NCBI GenBank assembly: GCA_963786805.1
Contig: CAWBAK010000003.1
Span: forward strand, 248,001-312,000
DNA from: CALGFI01 sp963786805
Lineage (GTDB): Bacteria; Actinomycetota; UBA4738; HRBIN12
Length of the DNA stretch: 64,000 nucleotides
Direction: 5' to 3'
The notes under the pieces: generated by a model
Databases searched by the model: none
What the model was told of the DNA's origin: nothing
What the model saw: only the letters and a program-made list of their open reading frames with translations
In this document: positions 43,732-53,890 of the stretch, in pieces
How positions within the stretch are numbered: position 1 is the first letter of the stretch
How the letters are laid out: each line of letters opens with the position of its first letter
Position numbers and translations under genes: made by a program

Positions 43732-46215
43732 TCATCTGGCCTTCGATCGGAGGATCTCGGACATCGTCGGGTCTATTGGCAGGACTAGCGTGTCGTCAAA
43801 GGTCGCCGTCACCGATCTGTCTCCATCCATGTCTACCGTACACGTGGTGAGCGTCGTGCTCGTGCAGTCGCCAGACCAGAACACGAGCGTGGTCTCGTTA
43901 CCGGGAACCGCCGTCAGCGTGACCTGGGTGCCGTCGTCGTAGGTATCTGAGCAAGGCGTTGCGGGACAGTTGATGTTTCCGGGGCTGCTGGTGACCGAAC
44001 CAGTCCCGTCGCCCCCGATCGTGACATCCAGATCGAACCGCGCGATGAACGTCGCACTCACCAACTTCGAGGAATCCATGTCCAGCAGGCACGTGGGACT
44101 CGAGCCCGCGCAATCGCCGCCCCACTGGTCGAACGCGAAACCTAGATCGGGATCGGCTGTTAGGGTTACATCGGTCCCAACGACGAAATTATCGCTGCAG
44201 TCGCCGGGGCAGGCGATGTCGCCCGGACTGCTGGTCACCGACCCGTCGCCGGGCGTGGAGACGGTCAACACGGGCTTGGCGACGAAGGTCGCGGTCACCG
44301 ACTTGGAAGCATTCATATCTGACGACGCAGGTAGGGCTGCGATCCGCAGCATCCGCCACCGCCCCATGACCCCAGACTCGAGCCCGGATCCGGATCGGCA
44401 GTCAGCGTGACATCGGTCCCTGAGTTGAAGGCGTCGCTGCAGTCGCCGGGGCAGGCGATGTCGCCCGGACTGCTGGTCACTGACCCGTCGCCGAGCGTGG
44501 AAACGGTCAACACGGGCTTGGATGTGAACGTTGCAGTCACCGTTCGGTCCTGATTGACCGTCACGGTGCACGTGAGACCGCTGCAGGTTCCGACCGACCA
44601 CCCGCCGAACGAGGAATCGCCCGCAGGATCGGCCGTGAGCGTGACCGAAGATGCCCGCCTCGTACCGCTCAGAGCAATCCGGTTCACAGTTGATCCCCGC
44701 TGGGCTGCTGGTGACTGAACCGTCGCCGGCTCCCGAATTCACGACCGTCAGCTGCGGTTTCAGCACGAACGTGGCGGTGACCGACTTCGAGTCGGTCATC
44801 GCGACATTGCACGTCGTGCTGTTGCCGCCGCAGGCGCCGCTCCAGCCGCCGAATACGGAGTTCTGGTTCGGCTCTGCGGTCAGGGTCACGTTCGTGCCGC
44901 GATCGTAGGGCTGGTTGCAGTCGGTGCCGCAGTTGATCCCGGGGGGCGAGCTCGTCACGGTGCCTTGCCCCGTCCCCGACTTGGCGACGGTGAGGACGGG
45001 GTTGTTCGTGAAGGTCGCGGTCACCGCCCTGGAACCGTTCATCTGCAGCGTGCAGGTCGATCCCGTCCCGGTGCAGGCGCCGCTCCAGCCGGCGAACGCC
45101 GCATCGCCGATCGGTTCGGCCGTCAGGGTCACGCCCGTACCCATGTCGTACGACTCGCTGCAATCGGTGCCACAGTCGATCCCTGCCGGGCTGCTCGTCA
45201 CGGTGCCCGAGCCGTTGCCCTCGAGCTGGACCGTGAGCTCGGGCGAGAAGTCCTCGCCGATCTCGAACGCGTCGGAGCTCGCAGGCTCCCCACACTCGAA
45301 GTGGTCGTACGCGACCGTCGTGACTCCCTGGCTGTTCACGTACGCCCTCGTCGATCCGATGTCGTCCCCGGCCGGAAGGCTCGTGAGCACGATCGCCTTC
45401 CCCTCGAGCGGACGGCGCACCAAACGAACGCCGGTGCCGCAGCCGGCGCGGGAGCGGGCGAAGAACACGGTTCCGTCGGGAGTCACGGACGGCGCGTGTT
45501 GGCGGCCCCCGCGGTTCGGGATCTTCTCCTCGGTTCCGTCCGGGATGTGGTAGCGGAACACGTCGCAATCCCGGTTGGACGTGCACTTGTACCAGACGGC
45601 GTAGTCACCATCCACCTGTCCGGGAGCCAGATCCAGGAACGACCCCCCTCGTTGCGACTGGTCGAGACGCCGAGAGGTGTTGTCCGACAGATCGAACAGG
45701 ATGATCCTTCGAAGGCCGTTGTCGTAGACACGGCCGAACAGCAGCCAGTCGCCCGACATGCTCGGCCAGTACTCCCATTGGTTCGTGTTGACACCCGGCG
45801 GCGGATTGCTGTGGTCGCGGGCGACCAGGTCGAAGAACCTCAGATCGGACCTCCCGCCGTGGAACTGCTGATAGACGAGCCTGTCGCCGTCGATGTCGCC
45901 GTTCGCGCCGTTCGTTCCCCGGGGGTTGACCTTGAACGTCTTGCCGTCGTCGAGTGAGCGCGCGTAGACGTCGTACTGATCCGGGTTCGACCGGCTGTTC
46001 TGTTGCCAGGCGAGGAAGTTGTCCCCGCGGACCGGCTGGAACTCGCCGAACCGCGGCACGGTGAGGAGGCGCGAGGGCTCCGCCGCCCGTGCCTCCGAGG
46101 CGATCGTGGCCTGCACCGGCAGAACGAGCAGGAGCCCACACAGAAGGGCCGCAGCGCGCGTCGCGCGCGACGGACGGGCCTCGCGGTGGATCGGGTGGGG
46201 GGTGATCCCTGCCAC
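43732..46215 (-). CDS. Secreted beta-propeller protein with six Cys-rich InlB-like repeats
   Basis: GTG at 46215 gives a signal peptide (RAAALLCGLLLVLPVQ then ARAAEP). Residues of about 30-330 form WD40/TolB-like blades (DYAVWYKCTSNRDCDVFRYH, APSVTPDGTVFFARSRAG). Then come six repeats of about 75 residues with the pattern VTSSPxGIxCGxDC...GTxVTLTAxP...GWSGxC...TCxVxM...SVTATF, which resemble divergent InlB B-repeats. The middle is out of frame between about 44320 and 44652; three single extra bases (near 44320, 44335 and at 44652) explain it and restore the frame. An ATG-side extension to 46293 is possible but the likely -10 lies inside it. Probably an extracellular binding or adhesion protein. 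Confidence 0.75.
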   Translation of the reverse strand: MAGITPHPIHREARPSRATRAAALLCGLLLVLPVQATIASEARAAEPSRLLTVPRFGEFQPVRGDNFLAWQQNSRSNPDQYDVYARSLDDGKTFKVNPRGTNGANGDIDGDRLVYQQFHGGRSDLRFFDLVARDHSNPPPGVNTNQWEYWPSMSGDWLLFGRVYDNGLRRIILFDLSDNTSRRLDQSQRGGSFLDLAPGQVDGDYAVWYKCTSNRDCDVFRYHIPDGTEEKIPNRGGRQHAPSVTPDGTVFFARSRAGCGTGVRLVRRPLEGKAIVLTSLPAGDDIGSTRAYVNSQGVTTVAYDHFECGEPASSDAFEIGEDFSPELTVQLEGNGSGTVTSSPAGIDCGTDCSESYDMGTGVTLTAEPIGDAAFAGWSGACTGTGSTCTLQMNGSRAVTATFTNNPVLTVAKSGTGQGTVTSSPPGINCGTDCNQPYDRGTNVTLTAEPNQNSVFGGWSGACGGNSTTCNVAMTDSKSVTATFVLKPQLTVVNSGAGDGSVTSSPAGINCEPDCSERYEAGIFGHAHGRSCGRFLVRRVVGRNLQRSHVHRDGQSGPNGDCNVHIQARVDRFHARRRVSDQQSGRHRLPRRLQRRLQLRDRCHADCRSGSGLESGVMGRWRMLRIAALPASSDMNASKSVTATFVAKPVLTVSTPGDGSVTSSPGDIACPGDCSDNFVVGTDVTLTADPDLGFAFDQWGGDCAGSSPTCLLDMDSSKLVSATFIARFDLDVTIGGDGTGSVTSSPGNINCPATPCSDTYDDGTQVTLTAVPGNETTLVFWSGDCTSTTLTTCTVDMDGDRSVTATFDDTLVLPIDPTMSEILRSKAR
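43798..45238 (-). repeat. Six tandem protein repeats coding for InlB-like domains
   Basis: Six units of about 225-240 bases code for domains that each begin with LTV or LDV and end with VTATF or VSATF, with four conserved Cys per unit. Units 4 and 5 share runs such as DGSVTSSPGDIACPGDCSD, indicating recent duplication. Confidence 0.8.
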
Positions 46216-46331
46216 TCGCGGTTTCCTTCCCCGGCGGATCGGTGTTTCAGGGAAAGGAACCTTACCGTAGGGAGAACGAACTAAACCAGGCAATGCCGGC
46301 AGTGGTCAGGCAGTCTCCCTGGCCGCTCTCG

Positions 46332-47633
46332 TCAGCTGATCCGCCGTACCTTGCCGTTCACGTCATGACCCGCTGCCTGCCACAGATCCCAGGTGAGGAT
46401 CGCTCCGTTCCAGGCCCAGTACGCGGCGGCACGGTCCCGCACTCGATAGGTGTTGTGGTCGAAGCGGTTGTTCGCCTCGGCGCTGAACAGGTCGAGCGAC
46501 CCATTGAACACGACACCTCCAACCCGGGTCGTCGAGGCTGTCAGCGTCATGTCGTTGTGGTGGACGTAGACCTGTCTGGTCAGGGGAGTCCCACTGCTGT
46601 GGTTGAGCAGGCCGATCGGGATCGCCGCGCCTCGGATCGTGTTCGAGTAGATCTCGATGCCGTCGCCCACGCTGCCATCGGAGGTGGAAACCAAGAGCTG
46701 GACGTTGGCACCCCAGTTCTCCGTTCCGTCCCCGACACCGTTGCCGGTGAGCGTGTTGTCGTGGATCTCGGTGCCACCGTGGCTGAGCTCCCAGAGGATG
46801 CCCCAATTGAGATTGTCGTAGATGACGTTCTCGTAGACCTTGGCATGCTTGCTGAACCCGTCCCACCACAGGCCAGCCCCGTAGTTGTCATGGACCTCGT
46901 TGCGACGAACGATCATCCCGTCGGCACCGACGAACTTCGTTCCACCGGCGTCGTCGAGGGTCGGGAGCTGCCGCGTGTTGTTGAACGCGATCTCGCTGTC
47001 CTCGATGACCACTCCGGAGGGGCCCGCGCATCCGACACAGGATGGAGTGACCGTCACCCCGTACCGACCATTGTGGTGTGTGCGGACGTTCGATACCCGG
47101 GCGTTGGATCCCTGGATCCCGAATCCCGCGTTGAAGTTCTCCTTGAACTCCGTGCCTTTGACGATCCAGTTCTGGCCCACGATGAACGGCGACACCCAGA
47201 TCGGGGCGCCCGCGTTTCCGAAATGCTGGAAGGTCCCGCCGAGGATGATCGTGCCCGGCCGATCGGCGCGCGCGACGGCGCCGTTGATCCCAAGGAAGCT
47301 CCCACCCTGACCGTCGATGACGGCGCCGGATCGGAGGTTGAGGGTGGGGAACTTCTCACCGGTCCAGATCGTGCCGGACAGGCGGTAGACGCCCCTCGCG
47401 AAGCAGAACGTCGTCCTTCGAGGATGATCGTCGATGAGCGCTTGGAGGTCGGAACCGGGACCGACGTCGACACCCCGACATGACCGAGGAGATGCGGACG
47501 CTGCCGGGGCCGAGGAGGACTCGAGGGCCGCAAGTGCGAGTACGAGCATGCAGACAAACGTCGAGACACGTTTGACGCGCGACGATGAGCTCATCCGGTA
47601 TGAGATGGTGGTCTCCTCGCTCTCTCCGGCCAT
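46332..47633 (-). CDS. Secreted right-handed beta-helix protein
   Basis: The 433-residue product has a signal peptide (STFVCMLVLALAALESSSAP) and a parallel beta-helix of short repeats rich in N and G (VIEDSEIAFNN, MIVRRNEVHDNYGAGLWWDG, VYENVIYDNLNWGILWELS, EIHDNTLTGNGVG, IEIYSNTIRG). This fold occurs in pectate lyases and other polysaccharide-active proteins, but no catalytic set can be named. ATG 47633 follows TTGCCG/TAGGGT (19-base spacer); ATG 47594 is an alternative start. Confidence 0.8.
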   Translation of the reverse strand: MAGESEETTISYRMSSSSRVKRVSTFVCMLVLALAALESSSAPAASASPRSCRGVDVGPGSDLQALIDDHPRRTTFCFARGVYRLSGTIWTGEKFPTLNLRSGAVIDGQGGSFLGINGAVARADRPGTIILGGTFQHFGNAGAPIWVSPFIVGQNWIVKGTEFKENFNAGFGIQGSNARVSNVRTHHNGRYGVTVTPSCVGCAGPSGVVIEDSEIAFNNTRQLPTLDDAGGTKFVGADGMIVRRNEVHDNYGAGLWWDGFSKHAKVYENVIYDNLNWGILWELSHGGTEIHDNTLTGNGVGDGTENWGANVQLLVSTSDGSVGDGIEIYSNTIRGAAIPIGLLNHSSGTPLTRQVYVHHNDMTLTASTTRVGGVVFNGSLDLFSAEANNRFDHNTYRVRDRAAAYWAWNGAILTWDLWQAAGHDVNGKVRRIS

Positions 47634-47748
47634 GTTCCCGGTGGATCAGCGATGTCGAGAAGCGAGAACCCTATCCTGTCCCGGGTGGGGGGCGGCAAGG
47701 ATCCTGGAAAGAAATATCGGCGGATCGTGTGCAGGCACGGAACGTGGC

Positions 47749-48385
47749 TTAAGACGTCGGCCCGAGACTGCCGTTCATATCGTGTCCGGACGACTGCCAC
47801 TGCTCCCACGTGAGGATCTGCCCGTCCCACTCCCAGTACGCGCCACCGGGGTCGAGTACCCGATAGGTGTTGTGATCGAAGCGGTTGTTCGCTTCGGCGC
47901 TGAATAGCTCGGTCAACCCGTCGAACGCAGCGGCGCCGACCCTTGTCGTCGGCGCTCGCATGGTCATGTCGTTGTGGTGAACATAGACGTGGCTCGTGAG
48001 GGGAGTTCCGCTGCTGTGATTGATCAGGCCGAGCGGATACGCGATGCCGTCGATCGTGTTCTGGTAGATCTCGATCCCCCCCACGGTTCCATCCGAGGTC
48101 GAGACGAGAAGCTGCACGTTGCCGAACCAATGGGTTCACCCTCGCCGACGCCATTGCCGGTCAGGGTGTTGTCATGGATCTTGGTGCCGCCGTAGCTGAG
48201 CTCCCAGAAGATGCCCCAGTTCAGGTTGTCGTAGATGACGTTGTCGTAGATCCGGGCGTTCTGGTTGAACCCGTCCCACCACAGGCCCGCTCCGTAGTTG
48301 TCATGGACCTCGTTGCCTCGGACGATCATCCCGTCGGAGCTGACGAACTTGGTTCCGCCGGCATCGTCGCCGACGCCCAACTGAA
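47749..48385 (-). CDS. Second beta-helix paralogue, C-terminal half only
   Basis: This is a close paralogue of the preceding beta-helix gene, starting at DDAGGTKFVSSDGMIVRGNE and ending NGSLGPTS. A frameshift near 48,130 separates LTGNGVGEG from NVQLLVSTSDGTVGGIEIY. The N-terminal half and signal peptide are missing because the contig changes source just upstream, at about 48,370. The full gene is probably intact in the real genome. Confidence 0.75.
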
Positions 48386-48390
48386 TCGTG
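48365..48390. other. Probable chimeric assembly junction
   Basis: On the minus strand an open frame runs from a subtilase N-terminal domain (GVLIGIVDGGFDTQYPQ) directly into the middle of the beta-helix paralogue (DDAGGTKFV). Similarity to the neighbouring paralogue stops at about 48,369. Gene content, frameshift density and intergenic repeats all change here. Confidence 0.8.
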
Positions 48391-49080
48391 ACCGAGCCCA
48401 CCTTTGACGGATCGTCCGCGTCAAAACACACGTCGGCCGCGCCATTTTTCACGCACGCCGCTCGTCCATAATCTTGAGGGTACTGCGTGTCGAATCCGCC
48501 GTCAACGATACCGATGAGGACGCCGTCGCCCGTGAGCCCCGCACCCGGCAGCTTTAAGACCCCGAGCTCGCTCCGGACATTGCCTTCATCGATCGACTGT
48601 GCCACTTCCCGATACTCGACAATCGGAAAGCGAATCGCGATATCGGGAGAGACGTCGAGCACGCGCGGCTGCAGCCGGAGGGCATCGGCCTGTGCCCTGT
48701 TCAGCTGGAGATTCACGAGGTAGCTGCGCGCGAGCGGCGGAGGGAAGTCAGGAGCGAGCGATCGGTCCAGCGCGATCATCGGCGTCGCCGGCACGGTCTG
48801 ACGCGCGTCCGGAAGATGCCCGGAACGGAAACAGGAAGCTGCACGCCACTCTCAAACCGGAGGAGGTCGTCCGGCGTGATTCGTTCCGGCGTCTCCAGCG
48901 AGATCTCGACAACGAAGCTGCGCGGTTGATCGACCGCGTCGAATCTGTTCGTGAGCGGACATGGCACCACACCGCCCTCAGGAGTGGCGGGCGTCGTAAT
49001 CGGATGACGAGGATTGCCGCGATCGAAACCGCGACGGCGACGATGGCGAGACCGCCGATCCATCTCACGCGTCGCGTCAT
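48386..49080 (-). CDS. Subtilase-family protein, N-terminal part, frameshifted
   Basis: ATG at 49080 starts MTRRVRWIGGLAIVAVAVSI, a signal-anchor segment. Two frame changes follow (near 48,980 and 48,790). The pieces then read ETPERITPDDLLRFESGVQL and LARSYLVNLQLNRAQADALR, and the S8 catalytic Asp region LTGDGVLIGIVDGGFDTQYP. The His and Ser regions are lost at the junction. It is six bases after the lipoprotein-like gene and probably cotranscribed with it. Confidence 0.65.
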
Positions 49081-49085
49081 GGTCG

Positions 49086-50084
49086 TCAGGCCTGGCGGAT
49101 CAGAAGCGGTGAGCAGGCCATGCTGCCGCCCGACGTCCCGCCCTGCGCGCACGTCTTCCGGCTCTGGGGCACGGGACGTTCGTTGAAACGTCCGAGCGGC
49201 GCGACCACGGCCTTGTCGAGCAGCTCGTAGGCGGCGCGATAGTCGGTTCGCGGGCCGGTTTCATCCATGCCCCCGACTACCGGAAAGTGATACACGACCA
49301 CATCGGTGCCAGCAGGAACGACAAGCGTACTGGAGCCGCCGAAACGAAATTCAGCGGCCTGGCACGGCAACGAGTAGCGCACGCGTTCTTTGGTCAGCCG
49401 TTCGGGATTCGACAGGGTCCGGTAGACCATGCGCGTGTTTCTAAAGAGGGTCGCCGGTTCCCAGCTCACCCTTGGTGAGCGTGATCCGCGCGGCCAGTGC
49501 TTTCGATGTGCGCCAGTGGGGATCGAGCGTCGCTTTCGGGAAGAGGTCCTTCTTGAAATCCAGGATCCACCCAAGGTCGTTCCAGCCTTTGCCAGCGACG
49601 CACTTGTCGTTGGCGAGCGGTTTCACCTCCGCCGTGAGACTCCATGTCAGATCGGCGGCGCCACGATCCTGCGGGACGATGTCCACGCCCGACTTCGGCA
49701 GGACGTAGTAGGCATGGACGTCGTCAACCGCGACCGCTTCGAGATTGGTGGGGATCGCCTTGGTGCGATCGACCTGCAGCGTCGGGATATGGCGGTGGAT
49801 ATCCGAATCGGCATGCGCGCGCGTGTCAACGAAGGCCAGCTCGATCGTCTTCTGCGCACCGTCCTTCGGCAGGACCACCAGAAACAAGCCGTCGAATTCC
49901 ATCTTGACTCCGCTGTACGAGGCGGCGGCGGCGGGGGCGCTGGGGGCAGGTCCCGGGGCGGCCGTTGGCGGCGGCGGCGTCGTCGTGACGGGGGCGCCCG
50001 TTCATTGGTTGCGCCACCACATCCGAGGGCGTGCACCGCGCCGCCCGCCGCCGCGCAACCAATCAGAAAGGTTCTACGAATCAT
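49086..50084 (-). CDS. Lipoprotein-like hypothetical protein, frameshifted
   Basis: ATG at 50084 (behind AAGGAGAGG) gives MIRRTFLIGCAAAGGAVHAL and GCGG, which looks like a lipoprotein or short signal sequence. A Pro/Ala-rich linker follows. After a frame change near 49,980 comes a domain with MEFDGLFLVVLPKDGAQKTI, VDDVHAYYVLPKSGVDIV and GWILDFKKDLFPKATLDPHW. A second change near 49,445 leads to GGSSTLVVPAGTDVVVYHFP and the end SMACSPLLIRQA. I do not recognise the family. The start overlaps the end of the CHAT gene by 11 bases, so the two are coupled. Confidence 0.6.
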
Positions 50085-53000
50085 CGGCCTCTCCTTGAGA
50101 TAGCTGAGCCACGGGACGAGCGCCGGTAAACAGGCGGACCCCTGCCCAGTGACGCGGGTCGCGCAAGGCGGGATTGACGTGCCGCAGGAGCTGGAGTTGC
50201 GCGTGCTGCAACGCCTCCTCGGCACGGTCACCGCGCGCGATTCGACGTGTGCAGCGCGGTGAACAACGTACGCGCCTGGACGATCCTCGATCGCCCACAA
50301 GGTCGCGACGACGTCGCGCACGCCGACGGTCAGGAACGGGTTGGCCAGGCTCAACAAGCCCTCCGACCGCGAGAGCTGTCCGATGCCGGACTCGCACGAC
50401 GCGAGCACGACAAGCCGCGCCCGCACGTCGTGCAGCTGCGACACCTCGTCGACCGTCAACGCGGGCGCTTCGCCGGAGACGCCGGTGAACAACAGGCGGG
50501 AGAGCGACGGATACTCGCGATTGATCAGCGTGTGACCGGCGAAATGCACGACGTCGGCGTGGGCGAGCGCGTGCAGGAAGGCCGGTTTGGTCGCCGCTTC
50601 GTTGGTGGCGGCTTTGGCGCCGGCATAGACAGCCGCGATGTCCTCGGCTTCGCGTTCGGCAGACATCAATCTCGGGAGTGAAACGCCGGAGACATCTCGC
50701 GCGGAGGGAACCGCGAAGATCGCCGCCACCGGCCGTGAGCCGGCGTTCGCCTGCGGACGTTGCCGCGGATGACTGGCTGCGCGCCACCGTCAGCGCGTTC
50801 GGCGCGAACACCAGGCTGTGCCGCTCGACGAAGTACTGTTTCGCGTCGGCATCATAGAGGCACGCGAACGGCACTTCGTTCACGGGTCCGTCGGGCACGA
50901 TGATGAGCCGGGTGAATGAGCGCAACGACGGCCCAGCCGGGCCGATCCCAACAGCTGAAACAGCGCTGAGGACTCGTCCTCGACTCCCCGGCCTTGTCCG
51001 ATCCGTTGACGCAGTCGCGAAATCTGTTGGGCGAGCGCGACCGAGGTGAATCCCACGCCTCGTGATAGCGAGATCATTTGGCGTGACGATCCAGGTGAGC
51101 AGCGACTCCGGGAGCACGTAGTATAACAGGAGCGCGGTTGACGCCGGCAACAGGCGGGACAGCTCCTTCGGCGTCAGGCTGGGCACCGCGTCGATGGCCC
51201 CCTGGCGTCCGCCGAGGGTCAGCAGGCGCGCCGCTTCCGTGTACCCGAAAGGCCTCGCCGTCGCGATGTTGTCGCACGGCGTAGTGCCGAACGAGCTCGT
51301 CAACGAGATCCCACTCGACTCCGTCCGCATACGACACGCGCTGCCCCTGCGCCACCAGCCGCCGCCGTTGCGACGCCACCTCGTCGATGCCGTCGCCGAA
51401 ATCCCGTGCCGCTCCAGCTGTATTGCCCGCCGCCGCCTTCGCGCGCCCGCGCGCCAGCAGGACCGCCGGCAGCCACGCCCGCCGATCGCTCGTGCTGTAA
51501 AACGCGATGACGCTGTCCAACCGTGCGGCGGCGTCCGTTGGAGGGCGGAACGGTCGATGGACGCCTCGACCGTGTTCATCTTGGCGTCGTCTAAGTCGCG
51601 GTGGCGACACTCGTCTCGCGCGCGTTCGATTGGCGCGCGCGACCAATCGCCTCGCGCGCGGGCCCGTCATCGCCGAGCTGCGCAGCACGCCGGCGAAGCT
51701 CCAACTCCCCTTCGGCGATAGCCGCGGGCACTCCAGCTTCGCGGGCCGAGGCGAGAAAGCCTCGTTCGAGGACACGGCCGCTTCGGGCAGACCGGACCGT
51801 TCGGCCGCCATGCCACCGGTGTAGAACGCCGCCTGACGCCGCTTGAAACTGCGAAGACGATCGAGATGGCTCATCGCGTCAACTTGTAACCGGCGCTACT
51901 CTCCCGCGTCTGGCCCAGCAGACGGAGGATTTCCGCGACCGTGATGGCGCTGTTGACGGCGCCGTCCACATCCTTCGCTGAGTCATAGGCGCGACGGGCG
52001 CGGGAGAGATCCTCGAGCGCCGCCGAGTAGGCGCCTTTGTTCAGGTGAATCAATCCGGTCACGAGCTCCGCGTGCCCGAGGATGCGCTTGAACGGGTGGG
52101 GCCGTACCGCGGTCTTCACCTTCGCCAACTTCGTTTCGGCGACCGCGAGCCTGTGGCGGTTGTAGTCAGCGATGGCGTCGTAGAGACGCGAGGCCAGTGA
52201 CAAAGGGGCTCCGGCGGGATCGCAGGGATCCCGGTATGGCTTGAAACCCCTGGGCGGCGCGCTCGAATTCAGTGGTCGCGATGGCGCGTCTCGATACTCG
52301 AGCTGCGCCTGTGCGAGCGCGCTCACTGCCGCGGGAGTCGAGGCGACCGTCGTCCGAACCTCCTCGAGCCATGTCGAGGCGCTGAACCGGTCGTCGTTGA
52401 CGGACGCGAGCGTGCGGCACGCAAACATCGCCCGATCGATTTGCGCCGAGGCACCCGCGCGGTTTCCCGCGAGCCACGACTCGGCCCAGAGCGGCAGCAC
52501 GTCATCTTCGATGTGCACGCGCGAGGTCCGGTTCGCGCACGAAGAGATCGGCCAGCTCACGCCATCCCCGGCGACGATCGCCGCGTCGAGCTGCTTGAGC
52601 ACTTCCGATCGTGGAAACAGCGTCGCCACCGATTGTGCCTGCGGCGGGTGGCTTCTTCGGCCCACTTCTGACGCCTTGTCCAGCTGTTCGGTCGTCCACG
52701 CCCGCCGCGCCTCGTCGCGGAGGCGCAGGCCTTCGAGGGCCAGCGCGCGATTGAACCGCGCTTCGAGCAGCGCCGGATCGGCACGCAGTGCGCGATTGGC
52801 CGCGGCCAACGCGCGCGGCCAGTCATCAGCGCGCCCCATACGGGTCGCGCGATGCAGGGACGCCGTGGGCAACAATCGGTTCGAACTTTGGATTCTGCGG
52901 CTCTCGCGCCACCGCATCTTCGAGCGAGGCGATCGCACGGTCCACATCGCCGAGCGCGAGCGAGGCCACGCCCAGCGCGGCCTGATCGGCGGCCGATTAC

Positions 53001-53492
53001 TTGACTCCGCGCGCCTCGTCACCTTGAGCGCCGCAATACGCGTGTCGGTCGAGACCTCGCGATCCCCGGGCCCTCTCGTCGGCGACGGCGGCGGCGCGTA
53101 CGCGAAGCCGCCAGTGAGCCTCCCCTCCGTCAGCCTCGCGGCTCGTTCCCGACGGCGGCCACCAGCTCCTGGAACTCCGGGATGCCATCGATCCCTGGCG
53201 TCTGCTGCAGCTGGACAACGAGAATGATCGCCGCGGCGGCGGCGAGGAGGCCGCCGCCAATCCAGAGCGCGCGCGTCAGCGTCCGCTTGCGCTGAAAGGG
53301 GACCACGTGGCCGCCCGCCTCGGCGACCTGTGGCGTCCGCGCCACCTCGGCCAGCAGCTCGCGGCACCGCAGTCGGCGACGTGCGCCTCAAAGCGCTCGC
53401 GGGCCGGCCCGTCCATGCCGCCATCGACATAGAGCGCGATATCCTCGAGGCTCAGGACACGGGGCCGCCGGGATCTCACGCGGCTCGTTCAC
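50074..53492 (-). CDS. zf-HC2/TPR/CHAT caspase-like protein, frameshifted
   Basis: From GTG 53492 the pieces read: a zf-HC2-type anti-sigma start (RVLSLEDIALYVDGGMDGPA, then EAHVADC), one membrane helix (ALWIGGGLLAAAAAIILVV), a linker (LTEGRLTGGFAYAPPP), TPR-like helices (DDWPRALAAANRALRADPAL; LIHLNKGAYSAALEDLSRAR), and a C-terminal CHAT peptidase domain with the His region VVHFAGHTLINREYPSLSRL and Cys region VVLASCESGIGQLSRSEGL. At least five frame changes interrupt it, including one at 51871-51874 that creates a false stop after YKLTR. Total length about 1,130 residues. The topology suggests a cytoplasmic zinc finger and periplasmic TPR-CHAT part. Confidence 0.7.
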
Positions 53493-53890
53493 GACGCCTC
53501 ACTGCTTCAGGTTCCTTTAACATTTTTGCCGCGTCTGGCTAACAGACGGACGCGCCGCCGCGTTTTCGGACACTTTCGACCGAAAAGTTCGTCTGGCCCC
53601 GGGCGAATCATGCCGGGCTCCTTCGGTCGTGGGCCCGGGGATCAGGGCTCAGACATTGGGGGTCAGCTAAAACCCGATCCCAAACACACCTGAGCGTCTT
53701 GCCCAAGACGTCCCGCATTCCCTGATCCCTAGTTCCCTGATCCCGAGTTCCCTGATCCCTAGTTCCCTCATCCCTAGTTCCCTGATCCCTAATCCCCTAT
53801 CCCTAGTTCCCTGATCCCTCATCCCTGATCCCTATCCCTGATCCCTGATCCCTATCCCTGCCCCCTGCCCCCTGCCCCCTGACCCCCGCT
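53493..53890. other. Gene-free stretch with degenerate repeat array
   Basis: This gap between the CHAT protein gene and the sigma factor holds no gene. It contains a small inverted repeat (53695-53700 with 53705-53710) and the repeat array listed separately. Confidence 0.6.
53718..53887. repeat. Short tandem degenerate repeat array (CCCTGATCCCTAGTT type)
   Basis: A 15-base unit CCCTGATCCCTAGTT is repeated with drift about six times, then shortens to CCCTGAT/CCCTAT and finally to CCCCCTG heptamers next to the sigma-factor stop. Related arrays are at 58,585 and, with another unit, 55,668. Confidence 0.85.

Noticed and set aside
48365..48390. Horizontal transfer as the cause of the change in gene content
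   Set aside because: No integrase, tRNA, repeats or insertion sequence borders it, and the join fuses two truncated genes in mid-domain. Misassembly explains more.
53718..53887. CRISPR array
   Set aside because: Units are 7-15 bases, drift continuously, and have no spacers or cas genes nearby.
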